A DNA stretch of 12,664 bases. Origin: Pseudomonadota bacterium (GTDB taxonomy: Bacteria; Pseudomonadota; Alphaproteobacteria; Rhizobiales; Rhizobiaceae). The position numbers were made by a program, and so were the translations under genes. Shown here one piece after another: positions 1 to 6,226 of the stretch; the stretch's first letter is position 1; the number at the start of each line of letters is the position of its first letter. Where the stretch lies: positions 1 to 12,664 of the forward strand of contig JAEYXI010000239.1 of NCBI GenBank assembly GCA_023428515.1, in the 5' to 3' direction. The notes beneath the pieces are model-generated. The model was not told where the DNA came from and did no database searches. It worked only from the letters and a program-made list of their open reading frames with translations.

Positions 1-67
1 CCCAAACAGAATGCTGGCGCCAGGGTTCTCCGGGCAGCAGCACCGGGGAAAAACACGGGTGCAAAGT

Positions 68-1174
68 ATGCCGGAGCCTGCCGGGGCACAGGACAAGCGG
101 GTCGCGATAGAAGCAAGGGGAATCGTCAAGGCGTTCGGGCAGGGGCAGTCCGCGCTTCGCGCCCTCGACAACGTTTCGATCGCAATCCGCGAGAACGAGT
201 TCTTCACGCTTCTGGGGCCATCGGGCTGCGGCAAGGCCACCTTGCTCAGGCTGATCGCCGGCTTCGAATATCCAACCGAGGGTGCGATCCGGCTTTATGG
301 CGAGGATATTGCCGGCCTGCCGCCATTCAAGCGGCCGGTCAACACGGTTTTTCAGAGCTATGCGCTGTTCCCGCACCTTACGGTCGCCGAGAACGTCGCC
401 TTCGGGCTCGAAATGCTCGGCCGGCCGAAGGACGAGATCGCGGCCCGCGTCGTGGCGGTGTTGAAGCTGGTACACATGGAGGAGCTCGGAAGCCGGCGCA
501 CCGACCAGATTTCAGGCGGCCAGGCGCAGCGCGTCGCGCTGGCGCGGGCGCTGGCGCCGAGCCCGAAGGTGCTGCTCCTCGACGAGCCGCTGTCGGCCCT
601 CGACTACAAGCTGCGCAAGGAGATGCAGATCGAGCTCAAGCGCATGCAGAACGAGACGGGCATAACCTTCGTCTTCGTCACGCGCGACCAGGAGGAAGCG
701 CTGACGATGTCGGACCGCATCGCGGTCATGTCGAATGGCAGGATCCTGCAGGTCGGCTCGCCCTGGGACATCTAGTACATGCCTGCCGACCGGTTCGTCG
801 CCGACTTCATCGGCGAGACCAATTTCCTCACTGCGTCCGTGGTCGGGGCGGGGGACGGCGCGGCGAGGGTTCGGCTCAAATCCGGCGCCGAGATATCGGC
901 CAGCGTGGCCGAAGGCTTCACGCCGAGCGGCGAGGCGACCATCGTCGTCCGGCCGGAGCACGCCCGCGCGGTCAAGGACGGCGGTCATCTTTCCGGCGTG
1001 GTGGAGAACGTCGTCTATTTCGGCACGGACACGCACATCCATGTCGGGCTCGACGGCGGCGGCACGTTCACGGTGCGCCAGCAGAACGCCCGGACCGAAC
1101 CCTGCGGCTTCGAGGTCGGCGACCGCGCCGGCGTCGAGATTGCGGCCGACGCCGCACAGGTCCTGAGGGACTGA
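68..1174 (+). pseudogene. potA-like: PotA-type ABC transporter ATPase, interrupted by an in-frame amber codon
   Basis: This is the ATP-hydrolysing subunit of a polyamine-type (spermidine/putrescine family) importer, acting on the cytoplasmic face of the membrane. From the ATG at 68 the reading frame gives Walker A (GPSGCGK, Lys56), Q-loop Gln96, signature SGGQ (149-152) and Walker B with Asp172-Glu173. TAG at 773-775 then stops it, and the same frame resumes with the C-terminal domain to 1174. Family members read DIYxxPADRF here, so the TAG replaces the conserved Tyr codon by one base change. Two catalytic positions are also unusual: Ala57 sits where Walker A has Ser/Thr, and Arg206 where the switch His belongs (VTRDQEEA). 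The start is uncertain: GTG at 59 follows GGGGAA at 45-50 with good spacing, ATG 68 fits family N-termini, and the frame is open to the window edge. It leads the operon, 3 nt before the first permease. A split but expressed protein or a sequencing error cannot be excluded. Confidence 0.8.
779..1174 (+). pseudogene. C-terminal TOBE-like domain of the interrupted ATPase
   Basis: This 131-codon piece begins at an ATG only 3 nt after the amber codon and in the same frame as the ATPase. It starts MPADRFVADFIGETNFL, the usual junction between the nucleotide-binding domain and the C-terminal substrate/regulatory (TOBE_2) domain of PotA-like proteins. The rest (VVRPEHARAV, VVENVVYFGTDTHIHV) is typical TOBE beta-strand sequence. 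It could be made as a separate polypeptide by termination and reinitiation, since stop and ATG are almost adjacent; a weak GGGA lies 10 nt upstream. More simply it is the remnant of one broken gene. It has no ATP-binding motif of its own. Confidence 0.75.
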
Positions 1175-1177
1175 GGC

Positions 1178-2101
1178 ATGTCGAGCGCGGCCGAAATCGC
1201 CAGGCGGGCACAGCACGACGATATCCGCTCCCGCTGGCTGCTCTCGGCGCCGGCGCTGATCATCATCTTCGTCGCGGCGATAGGGCCGCTCTTCGTCATG
1301 CTCGCCTATTCATTCATGGTGAAAGGCGACTACGGCGACGTGAAGTTCGGAGAGTTCTCGCTCGACGGCTGGTTCTCGGTCTTCCTGCAGCGCGACATCT
1401 TCGACGACACGCTGACGGTCGCCGACGCGCATCTGTCGATCTTCTGGCGCTCGCTTAGGCTGTCCTTCATCACGACCGCCGTCACGCTGTTGCTCGGCTT
1501 TCCGACCGCCTATTTCATAGCCACGCGGCCGCGCCATACGCGCGAGATCTGGGTCTTCCTCGTCACCATACCGTTCTGGACAAACCTGCTGATCCGCACC
1601 TTCGCCATGCAGCAGGTGATCCGCAATGAGGGCATCGTCAACTCGCTGCTGCGCGCCGTAGGCATCATCGACGAGCCATTACAGATCATGCACACGGACT
1701 GGGCCATCCTCTTCGGCATGGTCTATGTCTACCTGCCGCTGATGGTGCTGCCGCTCTATGCGAGCATGGAGAAGCTGGACTTTAGGCTGGTGGAGGCGGG
1801 CTACGACCTCTACGCCGGACGGCTCAACGTGCTGCGGCGCATCATCATCCCGCTGGTGAAGCCGGGTATCATCGCCGGCTCCATCCTGGTCTTCATTCCC
1901 TCGCTGGGCGCCTATGTCATCCCGCGCGTGCTGGGAGGCGGCAAGAACATGATGCTTGGCAACCTGATCGAGCTGCAGTTCGGTGCGGGCCGCAACTGGC
2001 CGCTGGGCGCGGCCCTTTCCATCACCCTGATGGCGCTGGTGATGGTCGCGCTCCTGGTTTACGTGCGCAATGTGTCGAACTCGGAAGTCCGGCATGGCTA
2101 G
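1178..2101 (+). CDS. potB-like: ABC transporter permease, PotB type
   Basis: This inner-membrane permease of 307 residues is one half of the channel of a polyamine-type importer. Six hydrophobic segments are visible at about residues 21-45, 93-115, 123-145, 175-195, 229-248 and 274-296. The cytoplasmic EAA loop that docks on the ATPase is at about 206-231 (EAGYDLYAG ... PLVKPGI). Length and layout are normal for the BPD_transp_1 family. The ATG is preceded by GAGGGA (1165-1170) at 7 nt and lies 3 nt after the end of the ATPase frame, so translation was probably coupled to it. The 3' end overlaps the next permease by 8 nt. No damage is seen here, in contrast to the ATPase. The substrate cannot be fixed from the sequence; polyamine-like is inferred from the family. 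Confidence 0.93.
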   Translation: MSSAAEIARRAQHDDIRSRWLLSAPALIIIFVAAIGPLFVMLAYSFMVKGDYGDVKFGEFSLDGWFSVFLQRDIFDDTLTVADAHLSIFWRSLRLSFITTAVTLLLGFPTAYFIATRPRHTREIWVFLVTIPFWTNLLIRTFAMQQVIRNEGIVNSLLRAVGIIDEPLQIMHTDWAILFGMVYVYLPLMVLPLYASMEKLDFRLVEAGYDLYAGRLNVLRRIIIPLVKPGIIAGSILVFIPSLGAYVIPRVLGGGKNMMLGNLIELQFGAGRNWPLGAALSITLMALVMVALLVYVRNVSNSEVRHG

Positions 2102-2894
2102 ACGCTTCGACATCCGCGCACAACCGGGTTTCGGCCTGGTCGCACTGTTCACCTTCGCGGCGCTCTATCTGCCGATCGTGACGCTCGTCGCCTATGCGTT
2201 CAACGCCAGCGATTCCGTCACGACCTGGGGAGGACTTTCCTTCAAATGGTTCGTCGAGGCGTGGCGGAACGACGCCGTGCAGGATGCGGCCATGCGCTCC
2301 TTCGTCATAGCCGCCTCAGCCGCCACGGCTGCTACGATCGCAGCGACCATGGCGGCGATTGCGACCACCCGCACCGCACGTTATCCGGGCCTCGGCTTCA
2401 AATACGCCTTCATCAACCAGCCCCTGATGGTGCCGGAGATCGTGACGGCGGTGGCGCTGCTGATCGTCTTCTCGCGCATCAAGGTGTGGACCGGCTATTC
2501 CGGCCTCGGCTACCTGATCCTCGCGCACACCGCCTTCTGCATCCCCTTCGCCTACCTGCCGATCCGCGCCAGGCTGGAGAGCATGGACCTGACGCTCGAA
2601 CGGGCGGCGGCGGATCTCTACGCCACGCCCTGGATGACGTTCCGGCGGGTGACGCTGCCGCTGCTGAGACCCGGCATCATCGCCGGCTTCATGCTCGCCT
2701 TCGTCATCTCGCTCGATGACGTCGTCATCACCGAATTCGTCAAATCGGGCGGGCAGGACACCTTGCCGACCTATATGCTCGGCCAGATACGCCGGACGGT
2801 GACGCCGGAGGTGAACGCGATCGCCACGGCGTTCCTGGCGCTGTCGATCGTGCTCGTCACCGCCTTCTTCTTCATCAACCGGAAAAAGACCTGA
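2094..2894 (+). CDS. potC-like: ABC transporter permease, PotC type
   Basis: This is the second inner-membrane permease, 266 residues from the ATG at 2094. I prefer that start over a possible upstream ATG at 2070 because GGAAG (2083-2087) lies 6 nt before it and the protein then begins MARRFDIRAQ directly ahead of the first membrane helix. Six hydrophobic segments are seen at about 13-36, 68-92, 105-127, 137-157, 194-214 and 241-262. The EAA loop is at about 169-195 (ERAAADLYAT ... PLLRPGI). The segment ISLDDVVITEF is characteristic of PotC-like subunits. It overlaps the preceding permease by 8 nt and precedes the binding protein by 24 nt, so all belong to one transcript. The reading frame is intact. 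Confidence 0.93.
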   Translation: MARRFDIRAQPGFGLVALFTFAALYLPIVTLVAYAFNASDSVTTWGGLSFKWFVEAWRNDAVQDAAMRSFVIAASAATAATIAATMAAIATTRTARYPGLGFKYAFINQPLMVPEIVTAVALLIVFSRIKVWTGYSGLGYLILAHTAFCIPFAYLPIRARLESMDLTLERAAADLYATPWMTFRRVTLPLLRPGIIAGFMLAFVISLDDVVITEFVKSGGQDTLPTYMLGQIRRTVTPEVNAIATAFLALSIVLVTAFFFINRKKT

Positions 2895-2918
2895 ATCAAC
2901 GAAGCAAGGGAGAACGAC

Positions 2919-3953
2919 ATGAACTGGAAGACCACGGCTGCCACGGCGGCCATAACGATGCTGGCCTTTACGGGCGGCGCTGCCGCCGAAGGCGAGCTGA
3001 ACATCTACAACTGGGGCGACTACACCAACCCCGAGCTGATCAAGAAGTTCGAGGAGGCGCACAAGGTCAAGGTCACCATCACCGACTACGACTCGAACGA
3101 CACCGCGCTGGCGAAGATTCGCGCCGGCGGGCACGGTTTCGACATCGTGGTACCCTCGGCTAACTACGTCCCGATCTTCGTCAAGGAAGGCCTGCTGCTC
3201 GAAGCGCGGCCCGACCAGATGGAGAACTTCAAGAACGTCGACGAGCGCTGGGTGAACGTGCCTTGGGATGAAGGCCGCCACTACACCGTGCCGTGGCAGT
3301 GGGGCGTGTCGGGTATCGGCGTCAACACCAAGGTCTATGGCGGCGACATCAACACCTCGGCCATCTGGCTTGATCCGCCGGCCGAGCTCGTCGGCAAGAT
3401 CAACGTCGAGCCCGAGATGACCGATGTGCTTTTCGCCACCATCCGCTATTTCGGCGGCGAGTGGTGCACCGACGACAAGGAACTGCTGAAGAAGGTGCGC
3501 GACAAGCTGGTCGAGGCGAAGGCGAAGTGGCTGGCCATGGACTACAGCGTGACCGAGAAGCTGCCCGCCGGCGATTATGCGGCGGTCTACTACTGGAACG
3601 GCGCCATCCTTCGCTCGAGAATCGCCAATCCCGACATCAAGTTCGGCTACCCGAAAGAAGGCTATCCGATCTTCATGGACAGCGTCGCCATCCTCAAGGA
3701 CGCCAAGAACGTCGAGAACGCGAAGCTGTTCATGAACTTCATCATGGAGCCCGAGAATGCGGCGCTGATCTCGGCCTTCGCCAAATATGCGAACGGCATC
3801 AAGGGATCGGACGAGTTCATGCCTGCCGACATGAAGGGCGCGCCCGAGCTGGTGGTGCCGGCCGAGTTCGAGGATGCCGGCCAGTTCCTGACGACCTGCA
3901 CGCCGGAGGTCAACGAACTCTACACGCGCATCTGGACTGACGTGAACAAGTGA
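2919..3953 (+). CDS. potD-like: Periplasmic solute-binding protein, PotD/PotF type
   Basis: This protein captures the substrate in the periplasm and delivers it to the two permeases. It has 344 residues, normal for the family. A signal peptide covers about residues 1-23 (MNWKTTAATAAITMLAFTGG, then AAA before Glu24). The mature start GELNIYNWGDYTNPELIKKF is the hallmark of PotD/PotF-like proteins. Further family stretches include GFDIVVPSANYVPIF, LDPPAELVGKINV, YYWNGAILRSR and GYPKEGYPIFMDSVAILKDA. AAGGGAGAA (2906-2914) just before the ATG serves as ribosome binding site. It is the last transporter gene of the operon and is followed by a strong hairpin. Polyamine binding is inferred from the family; the neighbouring amidase hints at an amide or amide-derived amine. 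Confidence 0.93.
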   Translation: MNWKTTAATAAITMLAFTGGAAAEGELNIYNWGDYTNPELIKKFEEAHKVKVTITDYDSNDTALAKIRAGGHGFDIVVPSANYVPIFVKEGLLLEARPDQMENFKNVDERWVNVPWDEGRHYTVPWQWGVSGIGVNTKVYGGDINTSAIWLDPPAELVGKINVEPEMTDVLFATIRYFGGEWCTDDKELLKKVRDKLVEAKAKWLAMDYSVTEKLPAGDYAAVYYWNGAILRSRIANPDIKFGYPKEGYPIFMDSVAILKDAKNVENAKLFMNFIMEPENAALISAFAKYANGIKGSDEFMPADMKGAPELVVPAEFEDAGQFLTTCTPEVNELYTRIWTDVNK

Positions 3954-3959
3954 CGCTTG

Positions 3960-3985
3960 GGCGCGGGCGGTCCGCCGCCCGCGCC
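3960..3985 (+). terminator. Strong GC hairpin between the binding protein and amidase genes
   Basis: A perfect 11-bp stem (3960-3970 GGCGCGGGCGG with 3975-3985 CCGCCCGCGCC) closes a 4-nt TCCG loop. It begins 7 nt after the binding-protein stop and ends 7 nt before the amidase ATG. No T-run follows, so it is not a classical intrinsic terminator. It is more likely an mRNA-stabilising or attenuating element after the abundant binding-protein message. It also occupies the place where an amidase ribosome binding site would sit. Confidence 0.6.
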
Positions 3986-3992
3986 GTTCCGC

Positions 3993-5435
3993 ATGGCTGA
4001 TCAGACCGAACTCGATGCCGAACAGCTTGCGCGGGCCATCGCGGCCCGCGAGCTGTCCTGCGTCGAAGTCATGGAAGCCTTCCTCGACCGCATCGAGCGC
4101 ATCAATCCCGATATCAACGCCATCGTCTCGCTTCGCCCGCGCGGCGAACTGCTGGCCGAGGCAAGCGCTGCCGACGGCATGGCGCGACGCGGGCCGCTTC
4201 ACGGCCTCCCGTTCGCGATCAAGGACCTGGTGGAGACGGCCGGCCTGCGCACCACGCACGGCTCGCCGATCTTCAAGGACCATGTTCCCGAGAAGGACGA
4301 TCTGCTCGCGGCGCGCATACGGTCGGCCGGCGCGATCGTCATCGGCAAGACCAACACGCCGGAATTCGGGCTCGGCTCGCACAGTTTCAATCCTGTCCAC
4401 GGTGTGACCCGCAACCCGTACGACCGCTCGAAGACGGCGGGCGGTTCGAGCGGCGGCGCGGGCGCTGCGCTTGCCGCCCGGCTCGTGCCGCTCGCCGACG
4501 GGTCCGACACGATGGGCTCGCTGCGCAACCCAGCGGCTTTCTGCAACGTCTACGGCTTCCGCCCAAGTTTCGGGCGCATCCCGCGCGATGCGGTCGGCGA
4601 CCTCTTCCTAAATCAGATTTCGACCGACGGCCCGATGGCGCGCACGGTACGCGATCTCGCACTGCTGCTCGACGTAATGGCCGGCCCGGCAGGGCATGAT
4701 CCGCATGCGCTGCCCCCGCATCCGTCCTACCTCTCCGGCTTAGACACCCCCACGAACGCCCGTCGGATCGCGTGGATCGGCGACTGGGGCAGCCATTATG
4801 CGATCGAGGCGGAGGTGCTCGAACTTTGCGAAAGTGCGCTCGAAGTCTTCTCCGGACTCGGCATGAGAGTCGAGCTTGTCACCCCGCCTTTCGACGCGGA
4901 GCGGTTGTGGCACGCTTGGCTTACTTTGCGCAGCGCCGCCAATGCCGCCGCCAACCGGCGGCTCTATGAGGATCCGGCTACGCGCGCACTGCTCAAGCCG
5001 GAGATGATCTACGAGATCGAGAGTGGCCTTGCTGTGTCGGCCGTAGAACTTTACGCGGCTAGCGCAGTGCGTTCCGCATGGTTCGCCACGACCGCAAAGC
5101 TGTTCGAGAGCTATGAAGCGCTCGTCTTGCCAAGTGCGCAAGTCTTTCCTTTCGACGCAAGCCTGCACTGGCCGCAGACAGTAGCCGGCCGGGCGATGAC
5201 GACCTACCACCAGTGGATGGAGATCGTGGTTCCGGCATCAATCGCGGGCCTGCCCGCGCTCAACGTGCCAGTAGGTTTCTCGAAAGGCCGGCTGCCTATG
5301 GGCATGCAGCTAGTTGGTCGATACGGCATGGACCTTGCCATCTTGCAGCTTGGCGAGGCCTACCACCGGGCGACGAACTTGCCCCGTCGCTATCCGCCCC
5401 GCTTCGGTCCGTCGAGCGTCGACGGCGCTAGGTAA
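3993..5435 (+). CDS. Amidase-signature family hydrolase
   Basis: This is an amidohydrolase of the amidase signature family (GatA/FAAH fold), probably cytoplasmic, cleaving a carboxamide to acid plus ammonia or amine. From ATG 3993 it has 480 residues, normal for the family. The Lys-cisSer-Ser triad is complete: Lys77 (FAIKDLVE), Ser152 in GGSSGG, and nucleophile Ser176 in DGSDTMGSLRNPA; the Ser152-Ser176 spacing of 24 matches FAAH. A TTG at 3957 could add 12 residues, but these would be encoded by a hairpin and look unlike protein. There is no clear Shine-Dalgarno, and the hairpin at 3960-3985 lies directly upstream, so expression may be low or coupled. Its place behind an importer suggests it processes the imported compound. 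Many unrelated amides are substrates in this family, so none is assigned. Confidence 0.9.
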   Translation: MADQTELDAEQLARAIAARELSCVEVMEAFLDRIERINPDINAIVSLRPRGELLAEASAADGMARRGPLHGLPFAIKDLVETAGLRTTHGSPIFKDHVPEKDDLLAARIRSAGAIVIGKTNTPEFGLGSHSFNPVHGVTRNPYDRSKTAGGSSGGAGAALAARLVPLADGSDTMGSLRNPAAFCNVYGFRPSFGRIPRDAVGDLFLNQISTDGPMARTVRDLALLLDVMAGPAGHDPHALPPHPSYLSGLDTPTNARRIAWIGDWGSHYAIEAEVLELCESALEVFSGLGMRVELVTPPFDAERLWHAWLTLRSAANAAANRRLYEDPATRALLKPEMIYEIESGLAVSAVELYAASAVRSAWFATTAKLFESYEALVLPSAQVFPFDASLHWPQTVAGRAMTTYHQWMEIVVPASIAGLPALNVPVGFSKGRLPMGMQLVGRYGMDLAILQLGEAYHRATNLPRRYPPRFGPSSVDGAR

Positions 5436-5473
5436 AGCGCCTCATCAAGATTGATCACCGCGACCAACCTGCT

Positions 5474-5541
5474 CCGCCGGCTGGCGCGCAGGCGGTGCAA
5501 CTTGGAATCTTCCGGTTGCCTGATGGTTCGCCAGCCGGCGG
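5474..5541. repeat. Long imperfect hairpin downstream of the amidase
   Basis: Outer arms of 13 bp match perfectly (5474-5486 CCGCCGGCTGGCG and 5529-5541 CGCCAGCCGGCGG). Inside, GCAAC (5497-5501) pairs with GTTGC (5515-5519), and CAG/CTG can extend this across a bulge. It lies in the non-coding gap between the amidase and the convergent Ig-like gene, starting 39 nt after the amidase stop. It may act as a two-way terminator or processing site, or be a structured RNA. No T-run is seen. Confidence 0.5.
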
Positions 5542-5572
5542 CTTGGCGGTTGGCGCTGCTTTCGCGCGTCGA

Positions 5573-5616
5573 CGCATCGACACGCCCCAGCATAGCTGCC
5601 GTTGCGTGTCGATGCG
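5573..5616. repeat. 13-bp inverted repeat in the convergent gap
   Basis: The arms 5573-5585 (CGCATCGACACGC) and 5604-5616 (GCGTGTCGATGCG) are perfect reverse complements separated by 18 nt. The spacer contains AGCATAGCT, itself a small palindrome. Together with the hairpin at 5474-5541 it takes up much of the 273-nt gap 5436-5708, in which I see no gene. It is probably a transcription-stop or RNA-stability structure for the facing genes; a protein-binding site is possible. Confidence 0.5.
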
Positions 5617-5708
5617 GTTGAGCCGAATTCGTATCGTGCTTGTGCTGCCCTACCGGTCCAAAGGCATGGCTGTCCACGATATGGGGATGGGAGGGCCCCA
5701 GAATGTTC

Positions 5709-6086
5709 CTAGCGAACGGTGACGGTAACGCAGCCTGCCAGTCTCTGGCCTTTGAACTTGGGGGAGGTGCTGCTGCTGCAGAACCGGTCTTTCCCCTTGA
5801 AGCCGGCGTTCGGCGTGTAGAGGAAGCCCCGTCCCTGTGCGATGGTCACCTTGCCGGATTTGGGCTGCCTGGTGATCTTGGACTCGGCGGCGGGAGTCCT
5901 GTTCTTGCCGACTACGAACCCGGGAACGCTGATCTTGCAGGACTTGTCGGCGGCGGTCATCTCGAACTTGCCTGCGCCGCGTCCGCTGGCCCATCCCCTG
6001 CCGTTGCTGCCCGTGCAGGCGGCATAGGCCTCCGCCGCGGAAAAACAGCCGATCACGGCAAGTGTCGTTAAAACTGCAGTGCGCAC
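5709..6086 (-). CDS. Small secreted Ig-like domain protein
   Basis: This encodes a 125-residue exported protein of unknown role. From the GTG at 6086 it starts MRTAVLTTLAVIGCFSAAEA, a clear signal peptide with likely cleavage after AYA. The mature part has one compact domain: SKITRQPKSGKVTIAQGRGF, then LYTPNAGFKGKDRF, ending GCVTVTVR. The pattern P-x-x-G-x-V then YTPNAGFxGxDxF is that of bacterial Ig-like repeats (Big_9/cadherin-like), normally found in tandem in large adhesins; here there is one copy. Four mature cysteines (CTGS, KSCK, RFC, AGC) suggest two disulfides. An ATG lies 21 nt upstream at 6107, but GGAGGT is ideally spaced for the GTG. It is convergent with the amidase and divergent from the LuxR-type gene. 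A structural or envelope role is a guess. Confidence 0.75.
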   Translation of the reverse strand: MRTAVLTTLAVIGCFSAAEAYAACTGSNGRGWASGRGAGKFEMTAADKSCKISVPGFVVGKNRTPAAESKITRQPKSGKVTIAQGRGFLYTPNAGFKGKDRFCSSSTSPKFKGQRLAGCVTVTVR

Positions 6087-6093
6087 TTTTTCT

Positions 6094-6099
6094 ACCTCC
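6094..6099 (-). promoter_or_regulatory. Ribosome binding site fixing a GTG start
   Basis: On the minus strand GGAGGT lies 7 nt before the GTG at 6086. It sits inside the reading frame that would start at the upstream ATG (6107), which itself has no comparable site. This makes GTG 6086 the better start and gives a standard signal peptide. Confidence 0.7.
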
Positions 6100-6149
6100 G
6101 GTTTCATTGAGTGTCGCAATCTGCTTAAAGCTGCCCTATGGTCACTCCA

Positions 6150-6167
6150 ATCACCCATGCGGGTGAT
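6150..6167. promoter_or_regulatory. 18-bp interrupted palindrome, candidate operator
   Basis: ATCACCC (6150-6156) and GGGTGAT (6161-6167) are perfect inverted arms around ATGC. After one mismatch each side the symmetry continues with CC/GG. The centre is about 68 nt from the LuxR-type start and 72 nt from the Ig-like gene start, in the only intergenic space between these divergent genes. The 18-bp length resembles tra/lux-box type sites of LuxR-family proteins, but the bases do not match a box I know. Binding by the neighbouring regulator is an inference. Confidence 0.5.
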
Positions 6168-6226
6168 CGGGCTGGAATGGGGGCAGGGCTGGTTGCGACG
6201 CCGCGCTCCCAAAGGGGGCATGGGGC

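Noticed and set aside
3957..3992. TTG 3957 as the amidase start
   Set aside because: The added residues (GAGGPPPAPFR) come from the hairpin sequence and do not resemble family N-termini; ATG 3993 starts where the family does.
2316..4400. A 694-codon open frame on the minus strand
   Set aside because: It lies opposite the intact permease, binding protein and amidase genes. Its translation is rich in Arg, Asp, His and Gly with no motif, as expected for the antisense of high-GC coding DNA.
5640..6071. A 143-codon plus-strand frame starting in the convergent gap
   Set aside because: It mirrors the small secreted protein, which has a signal peptide, domain pattern and strong ribosome binding site; the plus-strand frame has none of these.
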